A stretch of 64,000 nt of DNA from Sphingobacteriales bacterium (GCA_016708305.1 JADJGB010000010.1:310001-374000); one strand, 5' to 3'. Shown: positions 10,681 to 21,183, counted from the first letter of the stretch. A program made the numbers and translations. Notes: generated by a model not told the origin, from the letters alone.

Positions 10681-11076
10681 TTAGTGAAAGCAGGGAGGGT
10701 GAAAGACTTTTGAATAATACCCGTTTAATGGCTTGGCAGGTAAAAGCTGAAGGTTAAATGGCAAATTTAATGCTACCGAATAAGGCTCATGGACTGAAAA
10801 ACTATTTTCATCAATCAATGAAATTTCATTTTTATACTCAAGTCTCCTTTCAGGTTGCTGCTGATCCTTTTTATCTTCTTCCTGCAATTTTTTCATCAAT
10901 TGGCATTTCCCATCACAATGTAATTTAGGCCGAGCTTTGTTTACACAGTTTTTAGCATATTTTGATTTATTGGTAAAATAATCTGCCACAATAAAAACCT
11001 TCCCAAAAGTTTGGGTAAAAAATGCTGTAATAAAAACAACAGCAATCAGCTTCCTATATATTTGATCTTTGCTCAA
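10681..11076 (-). CDS. small membrane-anchored CxGKC protein next to copper receptor
   Basis: No ATG is available. TTG at 11076 (starting LSKDQIYRKL) or TTG at 11106 are candidates, and I prefer 11076 because it leaves a compact hydrophobic segment (LIAVVFITAFFTQTF). After it comes a Cys-containing stretch HCDGKCQLMKKLQEEDKK and a C-terminal PPCFH. About 131 residues. Proteins of this shape, one N-terminal hydrophobic segment and a CxGKCxLMKK motif, occur beside TonB receptors in Bacteroidota, but I know no assigned function. Beside an OprC-like receptor, a periplasmic metal-binding or accessory role is an inference. Confidence 0.6.
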   Translation of the reverse strand: MSKDQIYRKLIAVVFITAFFTQTFGKVFIVADYFTNKSKYAKNCVNKARPKLHCDGKCQLMKKLQEEDKKDQQQPERRLEYKNEISLIDENSFSVHEPYSVALNLPFNLQLLPAKPLNGYYSKVFHPPCFH

Positions 11077-11154
11077 AACTATAAGTAAAGATAACGCGGA
11101 AATCAAATATTAAAACCTGATATTTATCATTATCAGGCACAATCAACAACAATT

Positions 11155-11943
11155 CTATTGATAAACTCTTACGTAATCTATTTCAAATACATGTGGAAAT
11201 AAAGCGTTATCAATTCCCTTCTGACCGCCTAATCCTCCACCGATAGCCAAATTAAGAATTAAATGAAATGGTTGGTTATAAGGCCAGGCCGCGCTACCGG
11301 TACCGTTGTTTTTATATGAAAAATATTCCTTACCATCCACATAGCTTCTCCATTCATCCGTGCCCCACTCAAGCGTAAATACATGAAACGCGGTGGATGC
11401 ATCGGGCAGGTAAAAAGATTTTCCCACCTGTGTACCAATGCTATGATTAAATGCTTCTGTGTGAGATGTGGAAAGTACAGAATCAGGATGGGAGCCTACA
11501 AATTCCATGATGTCAATTTCGCCGCTTTTTGGCCAGTCTCCATACCTGAAATCAGTCGGCAGCATCCATATTGCCGGCCAGGTACCATTTCCTGCGGGCA
11601 GTTTGGCCCTAACCTCAATTTTACAATATTTCCAATCGCCTTTATGCTTAGTTGTCAATCTGGCCGAAGAGTAATTTTTAATATTTGTTTTTTCATGGAT
11701 GGCAGTAATTTTCAAGGTTCCATTACTTACAAACGCGTTTTGAGGTCGGGCAAAAGTGTACCATTGGGCTTCATTATTTCCCCAACCATAACTGTTACCT
11801 GCCGTATCAAAATTCCATTTTCGATCATTAGGCAGTCCGTAGTAGTTAAATTCATCAGACCAAACCATTTTCCATTGTTTTGGCTGGGCAAATATGCCAA
11901 ACAAGAAACATGTAAACAATGCTGCTAAAAAATATTTTTTCAT
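11155..11943 (-). CDS. secreted GH16 endo-beta-glucanase (laminarinase-like)
   Basis: 262 residues with a signal peptide (MKKYFLAALFTCFLFGIFA) followed by a complete glycoside hydrolase family 16 domain. The catalytic signature GEIDIMEFVG gives E142, D144 and E147 (nucleophile, assisting Asp and acid/base). The extra residue in the ExDxxE spacing (bulged strand) points to the laminarinase/beta-1,3-glucanase branch. Substrate-cleft aromatics W26-S-D-E-F and WPAIWML are present. The frame is intact. It lies downstream of susC-susD on the same strand, but a terminator and a group IIC intron stand between, so it may have its own promoter. Confidence 0.9.
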   Translation of the reverse strand: MKKYFLAALFTCFLFGIFAQPKQWKMVWSDEFNYYGLPNDRKWNFDTAGNSYGWGNNEAQWYTFARPQNAFVSNGTLKITAIHEKTNIKNYSSARLTTKHKGDWKYCKIEVRAKLPAGNGTWPAIWMLPTDFRYGDWPKSGEIDIMEFVGSHPDSVLSTSHTEAFNHSIGTQVGKSFYLPDASTAFHVFTLEWGTDEWRSYVDGKEYFSYKNNGTGSAAWPYNQPFHLILNLAIGGGLGGQKGIDNALFPHVFEIDYVRVYQ

Positions 11944-11969
11944 GAAGGGGTATATTAGAATTGTAAGGT

Positions 11970-12272
11970 TCAGATCGAGTAGGTAGGGGGATTACTCCCC
12001 CGCCCTCTCACACCACCGTGCATGCTCTCGCACACGGCGGTTTCTTTTAACTGTTTAACTTCTTGTAATTTGATGTGAGATTGTATAAACAATATCACTC
12101 CCATCAAATACTGCGTTAAGGCTCGTTCCTGTTCGCCTGCTTCTTTTACTTGCAACGCCTTTATTGCCCAAGCTCCACATACGGTTTCACTCGTAGCAAA
12201 AGGGCGTATAACCTCCTCCACCTGCCCTTTGAACAGGTCTAATTGGTAAGTTATCTCTTGCGGTTGCGCCAT
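11970..12272 (-). pseudogene. ORF stub inside the group IIC intron, probable truncated maturase N-terminus
   Basis: 100 codons opening MAQPQEITYQLDLFKGQ and containing KEAGEQERALTQYLMGV. The last part (from about 12045 down) is simply domain V-VI RNA read in frame (CESMHGGVRGRG). The position, right after domains I-III, is where intron-encoded proteins start. The AGEQERALTQ stretch resembles the leader segment that precedes the RT domain in many such proteins. No RT motifs (YADD) follow, so the RT/maturase was deleted. Expression is doubtful. Confidence 0.5.
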
Positions 12273-12699
12273 AAAACAAATTTTGAACTAACTGCTCCCT
12301 TAAGTTAAAAGATTCAGACCTTCTTCTGTGCTATTCCTAACACAAAATACTATGTCCTCTGCTGACTTCTTGTAGTATATAATTGTTCATCGATGGACAA
12401 TCTGCACATTGGTGCATACTGCAACTTCTCTCAGGATAAGATATTAAACTTTCTCTGCGTTCTGCCTGATTTACTCTTTTGAGTTACGGTTGAGTTTTGG
12501 GCGTTCCCAATCCATGGCTCGGTTGCCCTCTCTTAAGAGCCTTCTATCAGATTTCTATTCGTCAGAACTTCAGATTTGCTGATGACTTCTTTCAGATTCG
12601 GGGTCGCCCCCGACACCCTTGTCAGTCGCTAATGTTTCCTATCAACTCGGCACATACAGGAACTCGCATCCTGTTAGCTTAATACCATGCCCGACATAC
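11974..12699 (-). mobile_element. group IIC intron lacking its reverse transcriptase, inserted behind a terminator
   Basis: Read on the minus strand, the 5' end GTATGTCGGGCATGG matches the IIC start (consensus GUGUGCCCGGCAUGG). Inside domain I come GATGCGAGTTCC and AAGGGTGTCGGGGGCGACC followed by GAATCTGAAAGAAG, which correspond closely to the Oceanobacillus iheyensis IIC intron. Domain V is at 12012-12042 (ACCGCCGTGTGC, GAGA tetraloop, GCATGCACGGTGGT) with the CGC triad of class C. Domain VI follows, ending CTACTCGAT at 11974. Total about 726 nt. Domains I-III take up about 430 nt, then a short ORF stub, then V-VI. The intron begins 2 nt after the T-run of the susCD terminator, the known target preference of class C introns. 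Confidence 0.85.
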
Positions 12700-12700
12700 C

Positions 12701-12732
12701 AAAAAGAATATTGGGCAAATTGCCCAATATTC
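12701..12732 (-). terminator. rho-independent terminator of susC-susD
   Basis: A 27-nt hairpin GAATATTGGGCAA/TTTGCCCAATATTC at 12706-12732 is followed on the minus strand by TTTTT (12701-12705). It lies 15 bp past the susD stop. It is also the apparent homing site of the adjoining group IIC intron. Confidence 0.85.
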
Positions 12733-12746
12733 CGATAAACAATTCA

Positions 12747-14277
12747 CTATTTAAGAAGCCACATTACTTTATTAATATCATCTACTCCGCCATACTGACG
12801 GTTTAATGCTTCAATCAGATTGTCTCTATTGTAATTTCCCTCAGCAGCCGCATATAACCAGCGTACCGGAACCGCATTTTTATCCGTTTCATTTAATGAT
12901 GTTGCAGGATTGATGGGGAATACAGGGAACCCGGTTCTTCTGTATTCAAAAAAGGACTGATTGGGATTAATCATGAAGTTCATTAAATACTTCTGTATCC
13001 AGATTTGGTTCAATTGATCGGCAGCATTGGATTTGAAGGCAGCTTCTCCGGTAAAATAATTATCAATGTAAGCCTGACTAATTGCCATTCCATGTGCATA
13101 GCTGCTGTTAGTTGCCATTATATCAGCCAATGCTGCTTTCACACCTGTTTCGTAATAATCCTTAGCATTGCCTGCTGTTATCCATCCCAAAACCCTTGCT
13201 TCGGAAAGAATTAATTGTTGCTCGGTATAGGTCATTATCATTCTGGGATCACTATCCATAACTTTTAAATACCTTGAATTTATCAGGGAATAGGTATTTT
13301 TTAAATGATTGGCTGTTATATCATCATAACTGTCGGAAGTGAGCGCTCCCACATAGGCATCCGGATTGGATTCGGTAAGACCTCCGGCTAACTTTGCTTT
13401 GGAAGGATCAGCATAGTAATAAAGCCTTCTGTCATTGAGTATTTTAAGATTATCCACTAATAGTTTACTTACATCTGTCCTGCTGGTAAACAAGTCATTC
13501 GTACCTGAAAGAGGATGCTGATTGACAGATGAATATTTCAATCCCAAATAACCCGTATTGGGTTGAAGAAGAAATCCGGAACTTACAATGTCTGATAACC
13601 TGCTTTTAATATTTAAACCAGAAGCATCAGCTTTTTTTACTAAGTGATAATAAAACACGCAATGCAAAAGCGTTTGTAGCCCTTCTCCATTTATCCGGAT
13701 CACCTGCATAGGGTGTGGGATCGCCATCAAATTTAATTCCTTGTGAAAAAAACTGTTCTGCTTCTTTTAACTCGTTTAATACACCAGTCATTACCTGCTC
13801 CTGTGTGTCATAAGATACTTTCAGTGCTCCAGTTTGGCCTTTTCCTGCCTGGCTGTAAGGGATATCACCCAGTCTTATTGAAGTATTATAAAACATGATA
13901 GCTCTTGACAGCTTTGCCAAACCTTTATATGAGTTCTCCATACTGCTTCCTTCGGCATATTTTAGCATACTTTCAATATTGGGCAACATGGTCATGCCTC
14001 CAAAACCAAAAGTCCCGACCGTGTTATATTGCGAAGCCATAATGGTTTCATTGGCATAAGCAATATATTTAGCCAAAGCGTTTTCGTCCAGATAAGCCTT
14101 GGCATCTCTACCATCGAATTTAAGATTCGCGAGAATTATATTAGTAGCCAGCATAGAAGCGCTCACTCTTTCTGTAGCATCGGGATTCATATTGATATCG
14201 TCAAATTTACTACACCCGGCAGTAAACAACAAGAGGCTGAATAAAATGGCTCCTGTAATTTTTATATTGAGTTTCAT
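12747..14277 (-). CDS. susD: SusD/RagB-family nutrient-binding outer membrane lipoprotein, one frameshift
   Basis: About 510 residues when repaired. It has a lipoprotein signal (MKLNIKITGAILFSLLLFTAGC; lipobox TAGC) followed by SKFDDINMNPDATE, the usual N-terminus of the SusD-like_2 group. TPR-like helices carry the glycan-binding surface. A 7-A run near 13635-13645 is one base too long: the frame ends RVLLSLSKKS and resumes KKADASGLNIKSRLSD. It is encoded 41 bp after susC on the same strand and will form the lid of the SusC transporter. The substrate is likely a beta-glucan, judging from the neighbouring GH16. Confidence 0.9.
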
Positions 14278-14318
14278 GTGTCTAATTTTTGGATTTAAAT
14301 AATTTATTAGATGCTTAA

Positions 14319-17300
14319 TTAAAAATCAAACTTGAGGTTAAGTCCAATAAAACGCATTGCAGGGTCGGTGAAATTTTCGGTACCGCCGTCAATATCAGAA
14401 TATTTAAACTGCCTGGCCCAATAAATTAAATTCTGACCTATTAATGATACAGACATATTCTTTGAGCCCACCTTACCTGCCATATTCTTTGGCAATGTAT
14501 AAGTCAGTGATACCTCTCTGAGTTTTAAAAAAGTAGTACTAAACAAATCAACTGAGGAAGCTGAACCACCCCATGCCGTTCCTTTATGCAATGCCTCTAT
14601 ATATGATTTGTAAGTAGTTTTTATGTCATTGGGTGCAAATACACGGGTATCGCTTACCACATGATAATTGGCATCATACACTATTGTCCCTGAAACTACC
14701 TTTACACCTTCGCCCAGAAAATTCTTAGTACCCGGGTTGGTAGCATCTAAATATCTTTCTTCACTAAGTGAGTTGGGATGGTTACCCGACCTCCACATAT
14801 ACATTGCTGTAGTAGATTGAGCCAAACCTCCTACTCTTCCGTCCAAAGAAATATTTAAGGCCAGATTTTTATAGGCTACCTGAGTGTTGAATCCCCAAAT
14901 CCAGTCAGGATCGGCAAATCCTACATGTGACAAAATCGGTTTATAGGTTGGTACGCCATTATTGAATACAATATTTCCCTGATTATCAGTCTGATACTCA
15001 TTAATTGTGTAATGGTCGCTTCTGTTACCCACCTTCACCCAATCTCTGTTTTGCACTGAATAAAGTGAATCCAATCGTGTGTAGAAAGTGGCAAATTTCG
15101 ACCAGTTGAATCCAACATCCCATCTGATATCCTGAGTGCGAACAGGTGTAACATTCAATGCCAACTCAATACCCTTACGAGTTCTTTCTTCATTACTATT
15201 GGTATAAACTCCTGTAAAACCTGATGAAGGACTTATGCTGGCAGAAACAATATAATCATACATTTTTTTCTCATAATAAGTTACATCCAATGATACTCTG
15301 TTTTTCAAAAAACTCATCGCACTACCAAATTCCGTTGTGGTAGATCCTTCAGCAAAAATGTCATCCGGTCTGATGAGTGTTGGATAAACTGCGGTTGCCA
15401 GTGTACCCCATGCATTATTTACAATGGAAAACACATTATTGATGGCATAAATGTTTGCAGGCGTTTTATATTTTGTCCATGCGCCTCTCAATTTCCAGAA
15501 GGATAACCAATCTGGTCTGAAAAGTTCAGAGACCACAAAACTTCCTGAAACAGAAGGATAGAAAAAAGATCTGGTACTTTTTGGCAAGGTAGAAGCCCAG
15601 TCATTTCTTCCGGTAGCCTCTAAAAACAAGATGTCGCGCCAGCCAAAACCAAGCTTACCAAATAAACTGTTGGTTTGTTTTTTATAAATCAATGACATCA
15701 CATTAACCGGGTTTACAGATGCCTTTAAGGAATAGTATCCCGGAATGGATAGCCCGCCATTCGTTCTGGCTTCAATTCCTTCATCCTGATTGTAGAAAAT
15801 GGCACCTCCTACAAAACCGTCGATTCTGAAATCGTTTAATTTTTTATTACCAATAATCATGGCTTCATTGGAGCTGCTGTATCCTCTTCTAAGTCCAACG
15901 TTATAAGACCCTTTTTGCGACTCACCCCAAATTTCTGTACCAAATCCCATCACCTTTCCTGTGCCTCCTCCCTGAAAAGAACCTTTTGAAATTCGTATAT
16001 CCTGCCTGTTACTGTAGGTATCATAACCGGTTCTTACCATTGCCTTCAACCAGGTTAAGATATCATAGTTAAGTGTCAACTGCCCATTGAAAATATCTTT
16101 TTTATATGGGTGTATCCGTTGGTACCTATCAAAATAAGGATTATTATTACCGGCGGTATAACTACTGTTTTGAACCTCGTTGGGTATCATCCAGTAATCT
16201 TTGTACTGTCTGATATCCCAGTCGGGAGAACCCCAAACCAACATACTGTACATAGGATCGTATCCTGCATATCCACCAAAACCGGTATTGGGTGAGCTAT
16301 GATTATTATAGGACACAGACGTAGAGATTGAAAACTTTTTTAGTTTAATATCGCCGCCCACACTATAGGTTAACTTATTAAACATAGAGTTGGGATAGGT
16401 CCCTTTGTTTTGCACCCAGGTAGCAGATGCTCTAAAACCACCCAAATCGCCTGTTTGTGCAATACTCAGATTATTATTTATTACATATCCCTGTTCCTGG
16501 AAATTCTTAAAATTATCTTTTCCTATTGGTAAATAAGGCATTGATTTCATGGTTTTGCTTGTAGGATCCCATTGAATGATCTGTTGCCCTTCCAGCGGAG
16601 GCCCCCAGGAGCCGTCGGCAGACCTTACGTATGTATTGGTTGCGGTGTTTACCACACGGCCATACTTTGACTGCATTTCAGGAATAGCAAGATACCCTGC
16701 CTCAAACATGGAACTGCTATTGAGCGAAATAGTGAATCCTTTACCCAACGCGCCTTTGCGGGTGGTAATCATTATAGCGCCGCTTCCTCCTCTCTCTCCA
16801 TAAAGCGCCGAAGCGGTTGCTCCTTTTAGAAAGTTAATAGATTCTATGTCATCCGAAGGTACATCCCTCAGCGTCATATTGCCATAAGGCACCCCATCTA
16901 TTACAATTAATGGTTTTTCACCACGGATGGTGATATTTGGTTCTTCCATAAATTCTGCGCTGTTCTTAATCGTCATCCCGGCTACTTTACCGGTTAAAGA
17001 GGTGGTCACATCAATACCCTTTACGGTTTGAAGTGTATTCCCCTTCACCTCCTGAGTAGCATAACCCAGCGCCTTTTCCTGCCTTTTAATACCCAAAGCA
17101 GTAACTACTACACCCTCTAAGTTTTGTGTGGATGCAGGCATTAAAGTAATATCAATAATATTCCTTACTCCTACTGTGGTGGTTTGAGACGAAAAACCAA
17201 CATAAGAAAATTCAAGACTTTCTGCTTCACCGGCTCTAATCGAATAACTACCATCTCCTGCGGTGGTAGTTCCTGCGCCTGAGTTTAATGCCTTTACCGA

Positions 17301-17420
17301 CACTCCTTGTAAGCCGATTCCTTTATCATCGGTTACCCTTCCGGAAATTATTTTTGTTTGAGCATATCCTGAAACTGATAATATCAGGAATAGAAAAAGT
17401 AATCTTGCAAGCTTCATCAT
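14319..17420 (-). CDS. susC: SusC/RagA-family TonB-linked outer membrane transporter
   Basis: 1033 residues, intact. A signal peptide (ends SVSGYAQ) is followed by a CarboxypepD_reg-like domain (ISGRVTDDKGIGLQGVSVKA), the plug with LKGATASALYGERGGSGAI, and a large beta-barrel whose last residues are NLKFDF, ending in Phe as barrels require. At about 1030 residues the length is normal for SusC. It imports oligosaccharides bound by the SusD lid, powered by TonB. It is transcribed from the promoter at 17467-17498, divergent from the regulator gene, and is the first gene of the polysaccharide locus. Confidence 0.95.
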   Translation of the reverse strand: MMKLARLLFLFLILSVSGYAQTKIISGRVTDDKGIGLQGVSVKALNSGAGTTTAGDGSYSIRAGEAESLEFSYVGFSSQTTTVGVRNIIDITLMPASTQNLEGVVVTALGIKRQEKALGYATQEVKGNTLQTVKGIDVTTSLTGKVAGMTIKNSAEFMEEPNITIRGEKPLIVIDGVPYGNMTLRDVPSDDIESINFLKGATASALYGERGGSGAIMITTRKGALGKGFTISLNSSSMFEAGYLAIPEMQSKYGRVVNTATNTYVRSADGSWGPPLEGQQIIQWDPTSKTMKSMPYLPIGKDNFKNFQEQGYVINNNLSIAQTGDLGGFRASATWVQNKGTYPNSMFNKLTYSVGGDIKLKKFSISTSVSYNNHSSPNTGFGGYAGYDPMYSMLVWGSPDWDIRQYKDYWMIPNEVQNSSYTAGNNNPYFDRYQRIHPYKKDIFNGQLTLNYDILTWLKAMVRTGYDTYSNRQDIRISKGSFQGGGTGKVMGFGTEIWGESQKGSYNVGLRRGYSSSNEAMIIGNKKLNDFRIDGFVGGAIFYNQDEGIEARTNGGLSIPGYYSLKASVNPVNVMSLIYKKQTNSLFGKLGFGWRDILFLEATGRNDWASTLPKSTRSFFYPSVSGSFVVSELFRPDWLSFWKLRGAWTKYKTPANIYAINNVFSIVNNAWGTLATAVYPTLIRPDDIFAEGSTTTEFGSAMSFLKNRVSLDVTYYEKKMYDYIVSASISPSSGFTGVYTNSNEERTRKGIELALNVTPVRTQDIRWDVGFNWSKFATFYTRLDSLYSVQNRDWVKVGNRSDHYTINEYQTDNQGNIVFNNGVPTYKPILSHVGFADPDWIWGFNTQVAYKNLALNISLDGRVGGLAQSTTAMYMWRSGNHPNSLSEERYLDATNPGTKNFLGEGVKVVSGTIVYDANYHVVSDTRVFAPNDIKTTYKSYIEALHKGTAWGGSASSVDLFSTTFLKLREVSLTYTLPKNMAGKVGSKNMSVSLIGQNLIYWARQFKYSDIDGGTENFTDPAMRFIGLNLKFDF

Positions 17421-17466
17421 ACATTTTAAATTTAATTATGACAAGAATAATTATAGTTTAGAAGGC

Positions 17467-17498
17467 CAAATTTAGATTGAAAATCCCCCTTTAACAAA
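17467..17498 (-). promoter_or_regulatory. Bacteroidota-type promoter of susC-susD
   Basis: On the minus strand TTTG (17495-17498) is followed by 20 bp and then TAAATTTG (17467-17474), matching the -33 TTTG / -7 TAnnTTTG consensus of the Bacteroidota primary sigma factor. It is about 47 bp upstream of the susC start. Confidence 0.65.
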
Positions 17499-17620
17499 TT
17501 TTAACACCCTACAATACTACTACAATTAAATATATTTTTATTGATTATCAACATTTTATAATACCACAAAATAAAAATTGGTTATTTTGATTAATTTTGA
17601 AGCATTAATTGAAAGTTAGT

Positions 17621-20523
17621 GTGAAAAATAATCTTATATTTCTGGTAATTCTTTTGAGTCTTACAAAATCGGGCTTTTGCCAAACAACAATTGGCAGGCC
17701 TGATATCCAAAATTTCTCCCACGAACAGTCCAATATTGGCGCTCAAACCTGGAAAATAATGCAGGATCGCTTTGGAATCATGTATTTTGCCAATAACTCT
17801 GGTTTAGTTTCATATAACGGTAAGGAATGGAAGAAATTTCAACTTCCCAATAAAACAATAGCACGCTCCATTTATATCTCAGATGACGATAAAATTTATG
17901 TGGGCGGACAGGGTGCAATTGGTTATTTTTTCCCCGACAAGCAAGGTTCTTTGAAATATCATTCATTGATAGATTTAATTCCTGCCAGGTACAAATCATT
18001 TGGAGACGTATGGCAGATCGTCGAATTTGAAAAAAATATTTTTTTCAGAACATCTAATAAAATATACAAACTTGACCCAAAAAAAGAACTTATAATAGTA
18101 TTTGAAGGCCCAAATTTTTCAAAATGGTCTTTTGTTTATAAAAGCCAAAACCAGCTTTTTGCTCAAAATTCATGGCAAAATCTGGTAGTTTTTAAAAATA
18201 ATAATTGGGAACAACTCAATATTCCCGAACTAAAATCTACAGAAATATTTGATATTCAGGACTTTGGAGGCGATACATCCATTATTTCCACTGTGAATCA
18301 CGGTTTGTTTTTGATGAATAAATCCAGCATCCGGCCTTTTCACATTCAAAAACAAATCATTCAAAATCAGATTTTTTCCATTCAGCCGGTGAGTAACAAT
18401 CTGTTTGCCATCGGCACGGTATCCAACGGAATATATATTGTGGATAAAAACGGCAATAGCGTGATGCACTTTTCTACCGATAATGGGCTTCAAAACAACA
18501 ATGTGTTATCCATGTTCGTCGATAATCATTCCAATTTATGGGCTGGGCTCGATGAAGGGATTGATTTGATAAATTACAAATCTCCATTTACAAAAATTAT
18601 TCCCGTACCTCAGCGACCTTCTCCAACTTATGCTGCAAATATTTCCAATAATAGAATCTATCTGGGAACTTCAGATGGACTTTATGCTGCAGACCTTACC
18701 CTATCAGAAAAAAGTGATATCAGTCTTTCACAAAAACCTTTCTATCGGATTCAAAATTCCGGCCGACAGGTATGGAATCTTTTTAATAACGGAGAACAAC
18801 TTTTAATGGCACATCATGATGGCACTTATGAAATAAAATCAAATACTGCCCAATTTTTGGATAATTATTACGGAGGCGCCTGGTTATACAGGCAAATCCC
18901 AGGCTCCAAAAATCTAATTGCAGGCAACTATGATGGTATTCAGCTATTTCATAATAATAACCAACATTTAATTCCAACCAAAAAACTCTCCTTTCCTAAT
19001 AAAGAACCGCTTCGCTTTATAGAAATTGATTCCTCACACCATATTATCTGGGCTTCTCACCCCTACAGAGGAATTTATAAAATCAATATGTCTGCTAATT
19101 ATGACAATATTGAAAAAGTTCAGCTTTTTACACAAAAAGACGGCTTACCGGCCAACACTAATAATTTTGTCTTTAAGATAAACCATCTAATAGTTTTTAC
19201 TACCGAAAATGGCGTATATGAATATGATTATGAGAATAGCCTCTTTAGAATGTCGAAACAATATTTACCGGTTTTCGAGAAATTATCTATAAAATTTTTA
19301 ACAGAAGACAGTAAACACCGAATTTGGTTTGCCACTGAGCAAGGTGCCGGAGTTGCAGAAAAAGGCAACGCCAAATTTATTCCGGAACTGGACGGAAAGC
19401 TAATTGCAGGTTTTGAAAACATTTATCCTTTCAACGATAAAAATATTCTGATTGGTTCTTATAAAGGGATAATTCACCTCAACTACAGCCAATACCAAAA
19501 AAGCAGGTCAAAAATATCGGTTTTATTATGTAAAGTTGTAACAACATCAAATAAAGACTCGATACTTTTTAATGGGTATTTTAATAACAATGGAAAAATA
19601 TCGAGCAAACAAGGTGAAAACAATATTTTCAAACTATTACCGAAATTCAGCTCATTCCGTTTTGAATTCTCTTCAGACCATTATGAAAAATCAGATCAGA
19701 TTTTATACAGCTACAAATTAGAGGGTTTTGATAATGAATGGTCCGATTGGGACAATAAAAATGAAAAAGAATATACTAACTTATCGCATGGCAAGTACAA
19801 ATTTTTGCTAAAAGCAAAAGACAATTTCGGCAATAATTCCGAACCAATCTCCTATTCCTTTGAAATATTACCAAGATGGTATCAAACAATTTTGGCACGT
19901 TTCATTTATTTTGTCCTTTTAATGCTGTTTTTTTATACGCTAAACAAACTTTACCAACAACGATTAATAAAGCAAAATGCGAATCATGAAAGTGAGCAGG
20001 CACATTTAAAATATGTGCATGAATTAGAATTAGAAAAAAACGAAAAAGAAATCATTCAGTTGAAAAATGATAAACTGGAAACAGAGGTGCTTTATAAAAA
20101 CAAGGAGTTGGCTTCTACCACTATGCACCTTTATAAACGAGGCCGTTTATTGGGAAAAATTAAGGAAGACCTATCAGAGGGGATAAAAAAAATTCAGATA
20201 AAAGAGGAGAAGTCAGATTTTAATAAACTGCTCAAACTCATTATTGAGGAAGAAAAACAAGCGGAAGACTGGGAACAATTTGCCATACACTTTGACGATG
20301 TGCATAATCGGTTTTACAAAAGATAAAACCGGCTTACCCAAATCTGACATCGGGTGATCTAAAATTATGCGCTTATCTTAAAATGAATCTTTCTTCTAAA
20401 GAAATTGCACAATTACTCAATATTTCGCTTAAAGGAGTAGAAATTGGCCGATACCGCCTGAGAAAAAAAACTTAGTCTGGGTCGAATGTAAACTTAGCCA
20501 GGTTCATAAACGAGTTTGGATAA
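17621..20523 (+). CDS. periplasmic-sensing regulator: beta-propeller, Y_Y_Y, TM, coiled coil, LuxR-type HTH; C-terminus frameshifted
   Basis: Signal peptide (LIFLVILLSLTKSGFCQ), Reg_prop-type two-bladed propeller repeats to about residue 640 (DNGLQNNNVLSMFVDNHSN, KDGLPANTNNFVF), a Y_Y_Y domain near residue 690-745 (YSYKLEGFDNEWSDW), one TM at about 756-775 and a long coiled coil. The frame stops at 20326, but the neighbouring frames continue as PAYPNLTSGDLKLCAYLKMN, SSKEIAQLLNISLKGVEIGR and finally LARFINEFG, a LuxR-like DNA-binding domain. Three single-base shifts (about 20322, the A run at 20463-20470, and about 20486) account for this. I choose GTG 17621 over TTG 17609. It probably senses the polysaccharide and activates the divergent susC. 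Confidence 0.8.
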
Positions 20524-20525
20524 GT

Positions 20526-21142
20526 CTATTTTTTCTTTTCCATTTCTATTACCCAAAGACCGCGTAACTGGTTTTCAGTATATCCGGTGGCAGCGTCCGA
20601 CGGGTAAAGCTCATTGATTATAGCCAGTGTCTTACTGTCAATTTTCGATTTATCCGCATGGCAATTCATACACATGGTATTAGTAACAATAGGATAATAA
20701 CCGGTTATTTTATCATCGGCTTCCATGAGCTTAGGTTTAGCTGCATCTCCATTTTGCATTTTGGTTTTTAGTAATTCTATATACTCAAGCTCCTGCTCAT
20801 TCGCATTATTGTCCGGATTTCTGGTACGGTCGGAAACTCTTTTAATGATAACAAATGCAATGCCGAAGACATACTATCTGTTAAAGGAATTGCTCTTGTG
20901 TTGCAAAATTGCACTGCATACGCCGACCCGTTACTGCTAATTGCTTCAGTAAGGTTTTTGATTAATACCTTTCCGGCTTCTGATGCATAGCCTGCTCCTG
21001 CAGACAGATACTGATTATAAACAGCAGTATCTTCCAGAACATTAGTTGTTTTATTTGAAGTATTATTTGCCGATTCATTTCCGCACCTAATTAATAGGAC
21101 AGATGATATTGCAAGAATCAGAACAATCGCATTTCTTTTCAT
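20526..21142 (-). CDS. DUF3365-type c-heme lipoprotein, one frameshift
   Basis: About 205 residues when repaired. It starts MKRNAIVLILAISSVLLIRC, a lipoprotein-like signal with Cys at about residue 20. The DUF3365 core is visible as FCNTRAIPLTDSMS and then the heme-binding CMNCH (CxxCH) near 20665, with the terminal YTENQLRGLWVIEME. One base is missing in the A run near 20855: the frame goes from SLKEFPTV to RVSDRTRNPDNNANEQELEY. Such Tll0287-like domains bind c-type heme and are thought to sense redox state or gases. The gene ends 3 bp from the repaired regulator stop (convergent). Confidence 0.75.
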
Positions 21143-21183
21143 ACCCAAGAGATTTTATCCTAACAAAATAATTTTTTTCAAAA

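Noticed and set aside
12497..12682. Open frame of 61 codons on the plus strand
   Set aside because: It lies antisense to domain I of the group IIC intron; the base sequence is explained by the RNA structure.
17592..17599. TAATTTTG as the -7 box of the regulator gene
   Set aside because: The -7 match is good but there is no TTTG at the right distance upstream, so I did not list it as a promoter.
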